Notes: generated from the letters alone by a model not told the origin. A DNA stretch of 64,000 nt from Lachnoclostridium sp. An14 (GCF_002160755.1 NZ_NFLE01000018.1:19977-83976); one strand, 5' to 3'; shown: positions 1-9,881, counted from the stretch's first letter. Program-made: numbers and translations.

Positions 1-2
1 GC

Positions 3-1673
3 GGGATTCGGGAGCTTTTGGAAGAACTGATTATGCACGGTCATATAGAGATGAGCAATGACAATTTTATTCAGGTGCTTTTGGAGGTGCTGAACCAGCA
101 GCCCTTTTCCCTAGACCAGCTTGCCTCATGTCTGGAAACGTATCGAAAACCGCTGGCAGGAAGGCAGATGGAGACTTCATATGGAGGAATATCCGCAGGG
201 GCTGTGCCGCAGGGGAACGGGATGGGAGATAGGGGTCATAGTTTTGGAAGTCCGTTTTCTGGAAATGCGGCGGCTGTTCCCGGGGAGCGGCCGGCTTTCA
301 CTGCGGGAGACAACTTTGATAGTCAAGGGGGAGCCAGGCCGGCTACTGGCTGGGAAATGCCGGAAAAACAGGAAGAAATGAGAGCCGTTCCCGGAAACAG
401 ACCGGCTAGGCCGGCCGGCAAACCGGCAGTACCGGAGCAGGTTCCGGAAAAGAAAATGTTTTCAGGAAAGGGGAAAACGAAAAAAGAGAAGAAACAAAAA
501 CCGCGGAAACAAGATGCAGCAGGGGCGAAGACAGCAGATGGAGAGTTTGACAAAGAGGCGGCAAAGAAGAAATTTCTCCTCCCTCAGGCTTTGGTGCTGG
601 TGGTGCTGGCGGCTTTGGTGTCTTTTGGGGCATTTACGGATGAAAGCGGCTCTATAGTGCTGAACAATGTTTTGGCTGCAGTGCTGATTGTAGTTGTGGC
701 GGAAGTGATCCTGTACCGGGAAGTTTACGTGAACGGGAAAGAAACGGGAAAACAGAAAAAGAGCAAGAACGGCCGCGCATCGGAAACCCGCGGCAAATCT
801 TTAAAACCCCCGATCGGATCGGGGAAAAAAGAGGGGAAAACAGGCCGTCCGGCAGTGCCGGGGACAGTCCGGGGAGCAAAGGACGGAGAACAGCCGGTTT
901 CTCCCATCCAGCCACTGAATTTTCAGGCTCCGAACCGTGGGGAGCAGAAACTGCCGGCGGATAGGCCGCAGGTGGGATCCGCAGGCGGAGTACAGCCCTT
1001 TACAGGAAATGGTTCGCAGCCGTTTTCCGGCAGTGGAATGCAGTCTTTTTCAGAGCGTGGTTCACAATCAGTTGGCGAGAACGGAGCCCCGGTATTTTCC
1101 GGAACTGGAACTCCCTTTTTTGCGGAAAACCAGGGGCCGTTTTTTTCAGGGGATGGTTCCCGGTCTTTTGGAGCAAAGGCCCCCCAGGTTTCTTTTGACA
1201 ATAGCTCCCGGCCATTTGCGGCGGCCTCTGCCTTTGGCCCTTACAGCGGTGCGCAGGGGGCCGGACCTTCAGCCATGGATACAGCCCGCCAATCCGCAGC
1301 CGCAACGACACTGGCGACGGAGCTGGGCGGTGAGACGGAACTGTGGGAGGGAGATCAGGATGGTGGAGCTTATCTGGAATACTATGTAAACGGCGTAATG
1401 TCCAGAGTGCCTTTAAACCGTCCCAGCACCCTGATCGGCCGCCTGTCCAGCCAGGTGGATTTTGCCGTATCCAACCCAAAAGTGGGGAAGATCCATGCAG
1501 AGTTTTTAAACCAGAATGGACAGATTTACGTAAAAGATCAAAATTCCAAGAATGGTACCTACATTAACCGCAGCGGCCAGCGGATCAACAGCAATATTCC
1601 TTATCCGTTAAAGGATAATGACCAAATCAGCCTGGCGGACAGTGAGTTTATCCTCCGCTGTGGCTCCAGATAA
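3..1673 (+). CDS. FHA-domain membrane protein, 5' end outside window
   Basis: The reading frame is open to the window edge, so the start and N-terminal domain are missing; a TTG at 18 is only an internal codon. Visible parts in order: a short alpha-helical end of an N-terminal domain, a Gly/Pro/Ser-rich linker with Lys-rich stretches, two hydrophobic segments (about residues 190-240 of the visible part), a second long low-complexity linker rich in FSG repeats, and a C-terminal FHA domain with the IGR, KIHAEF and NSKNGTYIN signatures that form the phosphothreonine-binding face. A Thr/Glu-rich stretch just before the FHA domain resembles the phosphorylated tail of GarA-type proteins (inference). 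The next gene is a PP2C phosphatase, and a Ser/Thr kinase lies three genes on, so it is probably the phospho-dependent reader or scaffold of this locus. Lachnospiraceae proteins of this layout often carry an N-terminal DUF6382 domain; that part cannot be seen here. Confidence 0.85.
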   Translation, partial: GIRELLEELIMHGHIEMSNDNFIQVLLEVLNQQPFSLDQLASCLETYRKPLAGRQMETSYGGISAGAVPQGNGMGDRGHSFGSPFSGNAAAVPGERPAFTAGDNFDSQGGARPATGWEMPEKQEEMRAVPGNRPARPAGKPAVPEQVPEKKMFSGKGKTKKEKKQKPRKQDAAGAKTADGEFDKEAAKKKFLLPQALVLVVLAALVSFGAFTDESGSIVLNNVLAAVLIVVVAEVILYREVYVNGKETGKQKKSKNGRASETRGKSLKPPIGSGKKEGKTGRPAVPGTVRGAKDGEQPVSPIQPLNFQAPNRGEQKLPADRPQVGSAGGVQPFTGNGSQPFSGSGMQSFSERGSQSVGENGAPVFSGTGTPFFAENQGPFFSGDGSRSFGAKAPQVSFDNSSRPFAAASAFGPYSGAQGAGPSAMDTARQSAAATTLATELGGETELWEGDQDGGAYLEYYVNGVMSRVPLNRPSTLIGRLSSQVDFAVSNPKVGKIHAEFLNQNGQIYVKDQNSKNGTYINRSGQRINSNIPYPLKDNDQISLADSEFILRCGSR

Positions 1674-1685
1674 AAGGTGAGGCCT

Positions 1686-2456
1686 ATGGCGGTGTATACC
1701 TATGGAGCAGTGACGGACCGCGGGGATTTTCGGGAGGAAAATCAGGACAGTATTTTGTGCGTGGACGGAGATGTGGAAGGAAAGGAAACGGCGCTTTTTG
1801 CAGTGGCGGACGGAATGGGAGGACTTTCCTGGGGCGGGCAGGTGAGCCGGTATATTGCGGAGCGCTTTGCCTGCTGGTGGAATGAGGACTTTCCCGATAT
1901 GGTGTGGGCCGGACGGGACAGTAGCGCCGACATCAGGGAGCTGTTGGAGCAGGAGATTTGGGATATAAACCAGGCCGTCCTTCAGTTTCGTAAGAAGGAG
2001 CATTGCAGTTGCGGATCTACGCTCTCCCTTCTGTTGCTGTACGGAAACCGGTACTTTATCGAAAATATAGGAGACAGCCGGGTCTATCTGTACAGGCGGG
2101 GCAGCCTGAAACGTCTGACAGAGGATCAGTCCCTTGTGGCACAACTGGTTCGGGAGGGGAAAATGACAGAGGAGGAGGCTCGCCGCTCCAGCAAGAAAAA
2201 TAAGCTCACGATGTGTATTGGAATGTTTGAAATTCCTCAAAGCTATTTTGTGACGGGGGAATGGAAACCGGGAGACGTGTTTCTTCTGTGCAGTGACGGG
2301 CTGTATAACCCGCTTTTGGAGGAACAGTTGGAACAGGTTTTGGCCCGCGGGGAACTGTCTGCGGGAGAGCGGGCCCAGCTATTGAGAAATTCTGTGCTGC
2401 CGGGAGACGGCAGGGATAATATTTCAGCCATTGTGGCGGAGGTTTTAGGAAAGTGA
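1686..2456 (+). CDS. PP2C-family Ser/Thr protein phosphatase
   Basis: A 256-residue single-domain metal-dependent phosphatase. The family metal and phosphate motifs are all present: REENQDS near the N-terminus, FAVADGMGG, ENIGDSRVYLY, TEDQSLV, LLCSDGLYN and GDGRDNIS near the end. I prefer ATG 1686 over an in-frame GTG at 1677 because AGGTGAGG lies just upstream of it and the conserved fold starts at once. The gene follows the FHA gene after 12 bases and overlaps the next gene by 4 bases, so it is part of the same operon. It most likely dephosphorylates targets of the kinase at 3160-6063, giving a kinase/phosphatase/FHA reader triad. No signal peptide or membrane segment is visible, so it should be cytoplasmic. 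Confidence 0.93.
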   Translation: MAVYTYGAVTDRGDFREENQDSILCVDGDVEGKETALFAVADGMGGLSWGGQVSRYIAERFACWWNEDFPDMVWAGRDSSADIRELLEQEIWDINQAVLQFRKKEHCSCGSTLSLLLLYGNRYFIENIGDSRVYLYRRGSLKRLTEDQSLVAQLVREGKMTEEEARRSSKKNKLTMCIGMFEIPQSYFVTGEWKPGDVFLLCSDGLYNPLLEEQLEQVLARGELSAGERAQLLRNSVLPGDGRDNISAIVAEVLGK

Positions 2457-2971
2457 CAGAGACGGAAGTGGAAAGCCTGCTGCGGATTGCCGCGGTATGT
2501 GTGGCTTGTGCAGGAGCTTGGACGGATTGGAAAAGCTACAGGATTCCCAACCGGCTGACAGGGAGCTGCATGGCTGCGGGTTTGATTTTAAGGTTTTTGC
2601 TTATGGGCGGAAACGGCTTTTTGACAGGACTTGCCGGATGGGGAGCCGGCGCTCTGGGGATGGTACTGTGGAGTTTGGGTGCGATGAAGGCGGGGGACAT
2701 CAAGCTCTATATGGCCATCGGAGCTCTGGGCGGATGGAAATTTTGTTTTCAGACGGAAATCGTTTCTATCTTGCTTGGGGGAGTTGTAGCCCTGGTGCTG
2801 ATGATCCGGCGCGGAGGAAGGAATCATCCGTGGAGACGGCTGTTGATCTACTGGGAAAATTTGTTTATGGGCGGAAAATTAACCATCTATGAGGGCAGCA
2901 AGGATTCTCAGTTCTGTTTTGGATGGATCATCGCAGCAGGAGCGCTGGCGGCCTATTTCTGGCCGCTGTGA
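2453..2971 (+). CDS. Prepilin peptidase, A24 family (short form)
   Basis: A 172-residue polytopic membrane aspartyl protease of the type IV prepilin peptidase family. The two expected aspartates are seen in DWKSYRIPN close to the N-terminus and in the KAGDIK motif after the second hydrophobic segment. It lacks the N-terminal methylase domain of long PilD enzymes and has the size of TadV/CpaA-like peptidases of Flp/Tad pili. The GTG start overlaps the stop of the phosphatase (GTGA), pointing to translational coupling. It would process pre-pilins or pseudopilins; such substrates and the assembly ATPase are not in this window and would have to lie upstream. This suggests the locus is the 3' end of a Tad-like secretion or pilus cluster (inference). 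Confidence 0.85.
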   Translation: MTETEVESLLRIAAVCVACAGAWTDWKSYRIPNRLTGSCMAAGLILRFLLMGGNGFLTGLAGWGAGALGMVLWSLGAMKAGDIKLYMAIGALGGWKFCFQTEIVSILLGGVVALVLMIRRGGRNHPWRRLLIYWENLFMGGKLTIYEGSKDSQFCFGWIIAAGALAAYFWPL

Positions 2972-2985
2972 GTTGGAGGTTTCAA

Positions 2986-3135
2986 ATGGTGGAAAGTGAA
3001 TGGCTGTTTTACGGAGGAATAGGGATGATGGCGGCGGCAGCAGTCATGGCTCTGATCAGTGTGCTTGTTTTTTCGGTGACCGGAAAGAAACTGAAACGGA
3101 AACTGGAACAGGAATACGGAAAACCGCTCCTATAA
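2986..3135 (+). CDS. Small single-pass membrane protein
   Basis: A 49-residue protein with one hydrophobic segment (about residues 9-29) followed by a Lys/Arg-rich tail. The start is chosen at ATG 2986 because TTGGAGG sits 6 bases upstream; a longer in-frame reading from 2923 would overlap the peptidase gene without a better ribosome binding site. It lies 14 bases after the prepilin peptidase stop and 24 bases before the kinase gene, so it is surely co-transcribed. I do not recognise a family. The position suggests an accessory subunit of the pilus or of the kinase system. Confidence 0.6.
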   Translation: MVESEWLFYGGIGMMAAAAVMALISVLVFSVTGKKLKRKLEQEYGKPLL

Positions 3136-3159
3136 GGGACGGATGGAAGGAGAAGGAGT

Positions 3160-6063
3160 ATGGGGCAGATCATTGCCGGTGTATATGAGATTGATGAACA
3201 AATCGGATCCGGAGGCGGAGGTGTGGTCTATCTGGGCCGCCATCTGCGCCTGAAAAAACAGATCGTCCTGAAGGCGGACAAGCGCACGCTGGCCACCGGG
3301 CCGGAGGCGCTGCGCCGGGAAGTGGATATGCTCAAAGGCTTAAGTTTTTCCTATATTCCTCAGGTGTATGACTTTGTGGAGCAAAACGGCGTAGTCTACA
3401 CCGTGATGGAGTATATCGAAGGAGAAAGCCTGGACAAGGTTTTGGCGCGGGGAGAGCAGCCGCCTCAGGCGCAGGTGATCCAGTGGGCGGGTCAGCTTTT
3501 GGAAGCGTTGGTCTATCTCCATGGCCGCCCGCCCCATGGGATCCTTCATGGGGACATTAAGCCGGCCAACATTATGGTGCGGCCCAGCGGGGATATTTGC
3601 CTGATTGACTATAACATTGCTCTTGCACTGAGAGAAAACGGGGCGGTTCGGGTGGGAGGCAGCAGAGGCTATGCCTCACCGGAGCATTACGGGCTGGAGT
3701 TCGGAACCGGCAGCCATCTATCTTCCTCCATGACGACGGAGACCATCGCGGGTACGGAGCTGGTGGACGATACGGAAATCATGGACGATACCAGGGAGAT
3801 GGATCAGACCGCGACTATGGCCTCTCCCAGGCCGGACAGTGGCTTTCAAAGCGGAGGGAGCACCGGGGGCCGGAGAACGGTCATGCTGGATGTGCGCTCT
3901 GATATATACAGCCTGGGAGCGACACTGTATCATCTGCTGTCGGGCAGCCGTCCAGCACAGGATGCGGGATCCGTGGAGCCGCTGGGATCAGAAGTATGCA
4001 GCCCTCTGGTGGCTGCCATCATAAAAAAGGCCATGGCGCCGGATCCAGGAAAGCGGTATCAGACGGCGGAGGATATGCTTGCAGCCTTTCGCAGCCTTTC
4101 CCGCAAGGATAAACGAACCATTCGCCGGAGAAGGAGAATGGTGGTCTGCGTGCTTTTTCTCTCCGCCCTGTTTTTGTCCGGGGGATTTTGTACATTTGTG
4201 GGATTAAAACAGATGGAACAGAGGCAGGCGGCATTGGCGCTGGCGGGGTATTCCGCCGATGCCCTGGCAAAAGGAGATGTTTCCGCGGCGGTGGAGCTGG
4301 CCCTTCAGGCCATCCCTAAAACGGACAGCATCTGGAATGCCCCAGTGACAGCCCAGGCTCAAAAGGCGTTGACGGATGCCTTGGGGGTCTATGATCTGTC
4401 GGACGGATTCAAGACGGTGGGAACCATTTCCCTGCCGTCAGCGCCGTTTAGCATGGAAATGTCCCCGGAGGGAACGTATCTGACGGCGGTCTGTTCGGAG
4501 GGCGTTCTGATTTACAGCGGGACAGATGGGAGCCTGATCTGCACTCTGCCCGCCCGGGATTCTGCTCTTTCCGAATGTGTTTTTGCGGAGGAAAACAGGA
4601 TTGTCTATGCGGGGGATCGGGGAGTGACCGCTTACGACCTGGATAAGAGAGAGGCACTCTGGACAGGAGAGACGGCGACCACTCTGGCTGTATCCGGGGA
4701 TGGGACAAAAGTAGCCGCAGTCAACCGGGATGAAGACCGGGCAGTGGTCTACCGCATTTCCGATGGGGAACAGGTGGCGGAACGCTCCTTTGACGGGCGT
4801 CATCTGTCCGTAGCGGAAAATGACATTTTTGCCAATCCGCAGGACAGTATTTTTGAATTAAATGAGGACGGCAGCCTATTGGCCGTGAGCTTTTCTGACG
4901 GCGGGCTGGTGATTTTTGATCTGGAAGATGAGAACGGGGATATGATCATGTATGATGATTCTTCCTACGACCACTTCGCGGGAGGCTTTTGCGGGCCGTA
5001 CTTTGCTTTTGCGGCCACGAAAAGTGATCAGTCCCTGTTCGGCCTGATTGACACGGTTCAGGCCCTTTATATGGCGGGAAGTGAATCCAGGAGCCCCTAT
5101 CTCCTCCATGCGGACAAACGGGGAATTGATCTGGCAAACGGAAATCTGCTGGTGCGCTTTGACCGGGACACCCTGGAGGAATTGGAACTGGCGTACACGG
5201 AAAATGAGAATATTACCGCCTTTTCCGCAGGCGGAGAATACGTCCTGGTTTCCACAGATGACAATGGATTTTCCTTTTTTGACAGCGGAGCCCGGAAAAT
5301 GTCCCATGAGATCGGGGAGAAACCGTGGGATTTCCTCTGTCTGGCGGGAACGTCCGCGGCTGCGGCGAACCGCAGCGATCCGCAGATTCGTCTGATGGCT
5401 CTGGAGTCCCATGAAGAAACGGAAATCTGGTCCTACGATGCCCGGTATGGTCACGATGAGGCGCGGATCAGCGCGGATGGACAGACGGCCATGCTGTTTG
5501 ACTATCAGAGTTTTAAAATTTACAGTCAGGACGGAACGGTGGTGGCTCATGGAGAATTTCCCAATAAGGAACAGATCTATGATCAGCAGTTTCGTAAAAG
5601 CCAGGAAGGCTCCTGGCTGGAGGTGATCTGGTATGACGGTACGGTGCGCCGGTACAGCGCGGCGGACGGTTCATTGCTGGGAGAGACGAAAGGAGAGCCT
5701 CCGTCTGCGGATTTGTACGAGGAATTTCTGTCTGGCCGTTACCGGGTGGAATCGTCCCTTCACAGAGCTCCGGAAGTGTACGATACGGAGACTGGAAAAC
5801 AGGTGGCAGTGCTGCAAAGTGAGGATTATCTGACCTATGTGACCCAGGCGGGCGACCGGCTGATCACGGAGTATGTGACAGCGGATGGATTCCGGTACGG
5901 ACTTTTATTAAATGAGAAATTTGAGCCTGTGGCGTATTTGCCGGGCTTTTGCGATATTCAGGACGAGATGGCAGTCTTTGATTACGGAGACGGGAATCTG
6001 CGGCAATGCCGCTTGTATTCCCTCCAGGAGCTGATCGCTCTTGGGGAGAGCAATAAAAAATAA
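3160..6063 (+). CDS. Transmembrane Ser/Thr protein kinase with beta-propeller-like sensor
   Basis: 967 residues. The N-terminal kinase domain (about 8-315) has a Gly-rich loop (GSGGGG, 16-21), VLK lysine (K38), HGDIKPAN catalytic loop (130-137) and a D150-Y-N motif where most kinases have DFG. The catalytic loop reads HGD, not HRD, so this is a non-RD kinase. Residues 179-244, inside the activation segment between YASPEHYG and DVRSDIYSLG, are a Thr/Asp-rich insert. A single membrane helix (about 327-347) leads to a long extracytoplasmic region of repeated beta-strand blades ending in DG or SDG turns, like WD40/PQQ propellers. There are no PASTA repeats. The FHA and PP2C genes upstream supply reader and eraser. 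Probable role: sensing an outside signal and phosphorylating the FHA protein; substrates are unknown. Confidence 0.9.
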   Translation: MGQIIAGVYEIDEQIGSGGGGVVYLGRHLRLKKQIVLKADKRTLATGPEALRREVDMLKGLSFSYIPQVYDFVEQNGVVYTVMEYIEGESLDKVLARGEQPPQAQVIQWAGQLLEALVYLHGRPPHGILHGDIKPANIMVRPSGDICLIDYNIALALRENGAVRVGGSRGYASPEHYGLEFGTGSHLSSSMTTETIAGTELVDDTEIMDDTREMDQTATMASPRPDSGFQSGGSTGGRRTVMLDVRSDIYSLGATLYHLLSGSRPAQDAGSVEPLGSEVCSPLVAAIIKKAMAPDPGKRYQTAEDMLAAFRSLSRKDKRTIRRRRRMVVCVLFLSALFLSGGFCTFVGLKQMEQRQAALALAGYSADALAKGDVSAAVELALQAIPKTDSIWNAPVTAQAQKALTDALGVYDLSDGFKTVGTISLPSAPFSMEMSPEGTYLTAVCSEGVLIYSGTDGSLICTLPARDSALSECVFAEENRIVYAGDRGVTAYDLDKREALWTGETATTLAVSGDGTKVAAVNRDEDRAVVYRISDGEQVAERSFDGRHLSVAENDIFANPQDSIFELNEDGSLLAVSFSDGGLVIFDLEDENGDMIMYDDSSYDHFAGGFCGPYFAFAATKSDQSLFGLIDTVQALYMAGSESRSPYLLHADKRGIDLANGNLLVRFDRDTLEELELAYTENENITAFSAGGEYVLVSTDDNGFSFFDSGARKMSHEIGEKPWDFLCLAGTSAAAANRSDPQIRLMALESHEETEIWSYDARYGHDEARISADGQTAMLFDYQSFKIYSQDGTVVAHGEFPNKEQIYDQQFRKSQEGSWLEVIWYDGTVRRYSAADGSLLGETKGEPPSADLYEEFLSGRYRVESSLHRAPEVYDTETGKQVAVLQSEDYLTYVTQAGDRLITEYVTADGFRYGLLLNEKFEPVAYLPGFCDIQDEMAVFDYGDGNLRQCRLYSLQELIALGESNKK

Positions 6064-6083
6064 AAGAGGAGGAGTGATATGGA

Positions 6084-9000
6084 ATGAAACGTATCAGACG
6101 AGGGTTAGCAGTGACGTTGGCGGCACTGCTTATGATTCCGGCCCAGCCAACATTAGCGGTGCCTTCTGGCTCCGACAGAGAGCAGAAGGAATGGAAGGGG
6201 GACAGTCTGGCAACGCCGTCTGACCTGGAAAACGGCTCTTTTGGGGATGAAATTCCCGATGAGGACGAGCTCTGGAAAGATGTGGTTGAGGACAATGATC
6301 TCCAGAAGGACGAGACCCCTGATGAGGACGAGGATCTCAAGGACAAAGAGATTCCAGAGGAAGACGGGGAAATCCCGGAGGAGGACGATGTGGCCTCACC
6401 GTCCGATCTGGAAAAAACACCTGAGGAGGAGATCCGGTTCAACACGGGAAACCATGAGGTCAGCGTTGTAAGCTACGAGGATTTCTTTGACCGTGAGCTG
6501 GGAGACGCGTATTTTGAGGAGGATGGGAGCTATACGATTCAGATTCCGGAGGAAAATCCCTTCTTCCCCTATGAAGTGCAGTTTACCAGCGGTGGAACCG
6601 TCACAAAGGAATGGTTTATGACCCCGGAGGATTCTGTGGAGATTGATGACCATATTTTCTACGTGTCCGCGTTCTTTGATGACACGGTGGTGACCCAGAT
6701 GACGCTGGACGTAGCCGGTGATACGGTGGTGGTCTATCCGGAGGCGAAAGAGTTTACAGACGGTGACGGCATCAGTCCCCTGTCTCTGCTGCCGCTGGAG
6801 GAACGGTCCCTGTCGGTGGACTTAAGCGGCTACACGCCGGTGGAGCTGACCATGGTCTCCATTGATTCCATTTTTGCCGGAAACGAGAATCTTGCCGGGA
6901 AGTCGGTGATGTGGAGTTTGGAGGGAGAGGACGATTATATCATCAATCACGCTGGTGATAAAATTGATATGAGCGTGGATCCCTGGACGGACAGTGCCCT
7001 GTGGGAGATGATTGTGGGAGAGGAAAGCCAGTTGGCGGATGGGAATATCCGTTATCTGTTGGATATGACGGTGACATCCTCGGAAGATTGGCTGGTGCCT
7101 ACGGTTTATGAGGAAAGTAACGGGGGAAAACGCACAGAGATTTCCGTGCTGAACAGTTCCTACAATCTGTACAATATAGGGCCGCACCACGATAGGGAAC
7201 GGTATTTGGAGATTGAAATATCTGAAAATGATTTACAGGATCCGGATCAGGAGGTATACGTTAATCTCGATATTAATAAAGATATTTTTGGGACGGTTCA
7301 ATACAAAGATATAAAATTCTTTTTAGGCTCGTCTGAAGGCGGAGAGGACATCACGGATCAGATTTTAGGAAATGTGGATATGACACAGTCTGGTGCCGGG
7401 TATCCCATAGGAGTGGACAGTGACTATACGGATATTACAGCTGTGACTTATGATAAAGATGGGAACATTACAGGCAGGGTGCAATTCTGGATTGAACTGA
7501 GGACCAGAGGCAACGGCATGAGCATGGGCCTTTATGAGAAAACAGATACAGGGAGAGTCACGGTATATGATGGGACTTCGATCAAAAGAGAAAATGGCGT
7601 GAACTACTGGGTATGGACTTTGAAGTATGGATACCCGGTTGACGGCGATTATTATCTGAGGCTTACTTATCACCGGGAAGATACCAGTGCGTCTTCCTAT
7701 GTAACAGCGGCTTATGCCGGCCTGTACAATACCATTGCGCAGGCGCAGGCAGCGGGAGTTGCGGACATCAAGGACACGTTGTTCGGAGACGGATATAAGG
7801 CGAATTACAGCGCAGGCGTACCAATTACTGTTTTCGTTGGAGAAGATGGAAGCGCGGATCAGGAGATTTATCGGTATGTATTTCAAACAGAAGAAGGAGA
7901 GCAGAAACTTGACAGCTCTGTTTCGTTCTGGATTAATGATCTGTGTGACGCGAATGGAACCAGTTTAGCAAATAACAGTTACATTGTTGAGGAGCGAGAG
8001 GATTCTTACGCGGAATACAATTATCGAACAATTTTTGTGGATGAAACGGTGGATTTAGAGCACCTTACGTTGAGTTTTCAGATTCCGACAAAGGCAGAGC
8101 TTTATGCGGAAGGCAGCGGGGAACCGGTAATCTCTGAGAAGACGGTTCTGGATTTTTCAGACGGGCCGGTACAGTTTACTGTTTCCGCGGAAAATAAGAA
8201 AAACTCCAAGAACTACTGGATTCAGGTGATCCAGATCCCGGATGCGGGAACAACCGGAGCGCTCTATTTCAACAGCCAGATGGATGAGAATGCGGAAACC
8301 ACAAGAGAAGACGGCGTTATTTATTCCACAAGGGAAATTTTCATTGACAGCCGTCATGACAGCGTTCATGATATTCTGATTGCCAATATCGGTTCTGAGG
8401 AACTCTCAGACTTAACGGTAGAGCTGGAGTCAGACACAGATGCGGTGGTGTTGGATAGCTACTGGACATTAAACGGTGGTTATGGACTGGGTGGATTTAC
8501 AACTGTTAAAGATTCGGGACACGGGGAACTGCCGAATTTGGCTAAGATCCGCCTCCTTGCCCAAAAAGATGCGGAGGGACAGGACGTATCCGGAACCTTG
8601 ACGATTAAATCCGGCGGGGAACTGTTGGCAGTGCTGACCCTTACCGGTGTGGTAGGTGATCCTATGATTACCACCAAGGAGATTCCGGAAGCAGTAAAAT
8701 ATGTACCCTATGGAACGATGATCCAGAATAGTAACAAATACGACTGGAATACAGTAAGCTACCGTCTCCTGAGAGGAAATCTTCCCAGTGGAATGGTTGT
8801 GAAAGAGAATGGAGAGCTTTACGGCGTTCCCACGGAAAGCGGAGAATTTACCTTTACTGTCCGAATGGACAACAGTGAATCAGAGTTTGGTTCTCATAGC
8901 AGAACCTATACTTTGATCGTGAAGGAAAACACAGACATAAACGTAAACGCATCCACCGATCCAGGATATGAAGTCACCCAGAGAATCCCCGACATTACAC

Positions 9001-9881
9001 TTGCATCCACAGAAGACCACACCTTTGTCTCTCAGGGCCTTTACGGGCAGTTTGTGGACGTTTTCCTCGACGGTGTTAAGCTGGTAGAGGGACAGGATTA
9101 CGATTCTGAGTCCGGAAGTACGAGGATCACCATCCGCAGCCAAACCTTAAAAGCATCTAACCAGACCGGTACCCATACTCTGGGAGTTGAGTTCCGTACG
9201 GAGGACCGTACATTAAAGCGCGCGGCACAGAACTACCGCGTGACCGGCAGCGGCAGTAGCGGCGGCGGTGGCGGTGGCGGTAGCGTCACGGTGAGCACCG
9301 GAAATGGTTCCCTGACAAGAGATGCCAAGAAGGGATATGTGAATTCCATCACGGGAATTGTCACAGGAGAAGGCGAAGGCTATTCCAAATGGCAGCAGGA
9401 CGAGACCGGGTGGCGGCTGATTTACGCGGACGGAACAGCAGCCGCAGGCTATATGGCAGAGCAGACGGACGGAAATTCCGTGGAGCAGGTGCTCTGGGAG
9501 AAGGTCAATGGTTCCTGGTACGCGTTCGGCGCCAACGGTTATTTGAAGTCCGGTTGGGTATGGGACTATGAGCTGGCAGCCTGGTACAGCCTGTCCGTGG
9601 ACAGCGGTATGCGCAGTAGCTGGTATACCGATACCCAGGATGGATGCACCTACTATATGGATCCGTCCACAGGAAAAATGGTAATTGGCTGGAAACTGAT
9701 TGACGGAAAGTGGTATTATTTCAACGAGACCACTCCCGTACAGACCTGGTTTTATAACGCAGAAAGCGGAGCCTGGGTCTACAATGTAAACAGCGGAGCA
9801 AGACCTTTTGGTTCCATGTATCAGAACGAATGGACGCCGGATCACTACCACGTGGGGGTTGACGGAGCCTGGGAAGAATAA
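6084..9881 (+). CDS. Large secreted protein with Ig-like and cell-wall-binding repeats
   Basis: 1265 residues. A signal peptide (charged N-terminus, hydrophobic core, probable cut after TLA near residue 25) is followed by a strongly acidic Asp/Glu region with repeated SPSDLE-type words (about 35-115), a long beta-rich region, a putative Ig-like domain (about 865-950, with LPSGM and GVPTESGEFTFTV signatures), a Gly/Ser linker (about 1055-1070), and C-terminal aromatic repeats of the choline/glucan-binding type (GWKLIDGKWYYFNE and relatives, about 1095-1240). No LPXTG signal is present, so surface retention would come from the repeats. It starts 20 bases after the kinase stop and is followed by a terminator, so it is the last gene of the kinase operon. 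It may be an adhesin or the wall partner of the kinase sensor (inference). Confidence 0.85.
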   Translation: MKRIRRGLAVTLAALLMIPAQPTLAVPSGSDREQKEWKGDSLATPSDLENGSFGDEIPDEDELWKDVVEDNDLQKDETPDEDEDLKDKEIPEEDGEIPEEDDVASPSDLEKTPEEEIRFNTGNHEVSVVSYEDFFDRELGDAYFEEDGSYTIQIPEENPFFPYEVQFTSGGTVTKEWFMTPEDSVEIDDHIFYVSAFFDDTVVTQMTLDVAGDTVVVYPEAKEFTDGDGISPLSLLPLEERSLSVDLSGYTPVELTMVSIDSIFAGNENLAGKSVMWSLEGEDDYIINHAGDKIDMSVDPWTDSALWEMIVGEESQLADGNIRYLLDMTVTSSEDWLVPTVYEESNGGKRTEISVLNSSYNLYNIGPHHDRERYLEIEISENDLQDPDQEVYVNLDINKDIFGTVQYKDIKFFLGSSEGGEDITDQILGNVDMTQSGAGYPIGVDSDYTDITAVTYDKDGNITGRVQFWIELRTRGNGMSMGLYEKTDTGRVTVYDGTSIKRENGVNYWVWTLKYGYPVDGDYYLRLTYHREDTSASSYVTAAYAGLYNTIAQAQAAGVADIKDTLFGDGYKANYSAGVPITVFVGEDGSADQEIYRYVFQTEEGEQKLDSSVSFWINDLCDANGTSLANNSYIVEEREDSYAEYNYRTIFVDETVDLEHLTLSFQIPTKAELYAEGSGEPVISEKTVLDFSDGPVQFTVSAENKKNSKNYWIQVIQIPDAGTTGALYFNSQMDENAETTREDGVIYSTREIFIDSRHDSVHDILIANIGSEELSDLTVELESDTDAVVLDSYWTLNGGYGLGGFTTVKDSGHGELPNLAKIRLLAQKDAEGQDVSGTLTIKSGGELLAVLTLTGVVGDPMITTKEIPEAVKYVPYGTMIQNSNKYDWNTVSYRLLRGNLPSGMVVKENGELYGVPTESGEFTFTVRMDNSESEFGSHSRTYTLIVKENTDINVNASTDPGYEVTQRIPDITLASTEDHTFVSQGLYGQFVDVFLDGVKLVEGQDYDSESGSTRITIRSQTLKASNQTGTHTLGVEFRTEDRTLKRAAQNYRVTGSGSSGGGGGGGSVTVSTGNGSLTRDAKKGYVNSITGIVTGEGEGYSKWQQDETGWRLIYADGTAAAGYMAEQTDGNSVEQVLWEKVNGSWYAFGANGYLKSGWVWDYELAAWYSLSVDSGMRSSWYTDTQDGCTYYMDPSTGKMVIGWKLIDGKWYYFNETTPVQTWFYNAESGAWVYNVNSGARPFGSMYQNEWTPDHYHVGVDGAWEE

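Noticed and set aside
937..1389. 150-codon open frame inside the FHA gene
   Set aside because: It is a different frame of the low-complexity linker with no start signals; the FHA frame continues through it.
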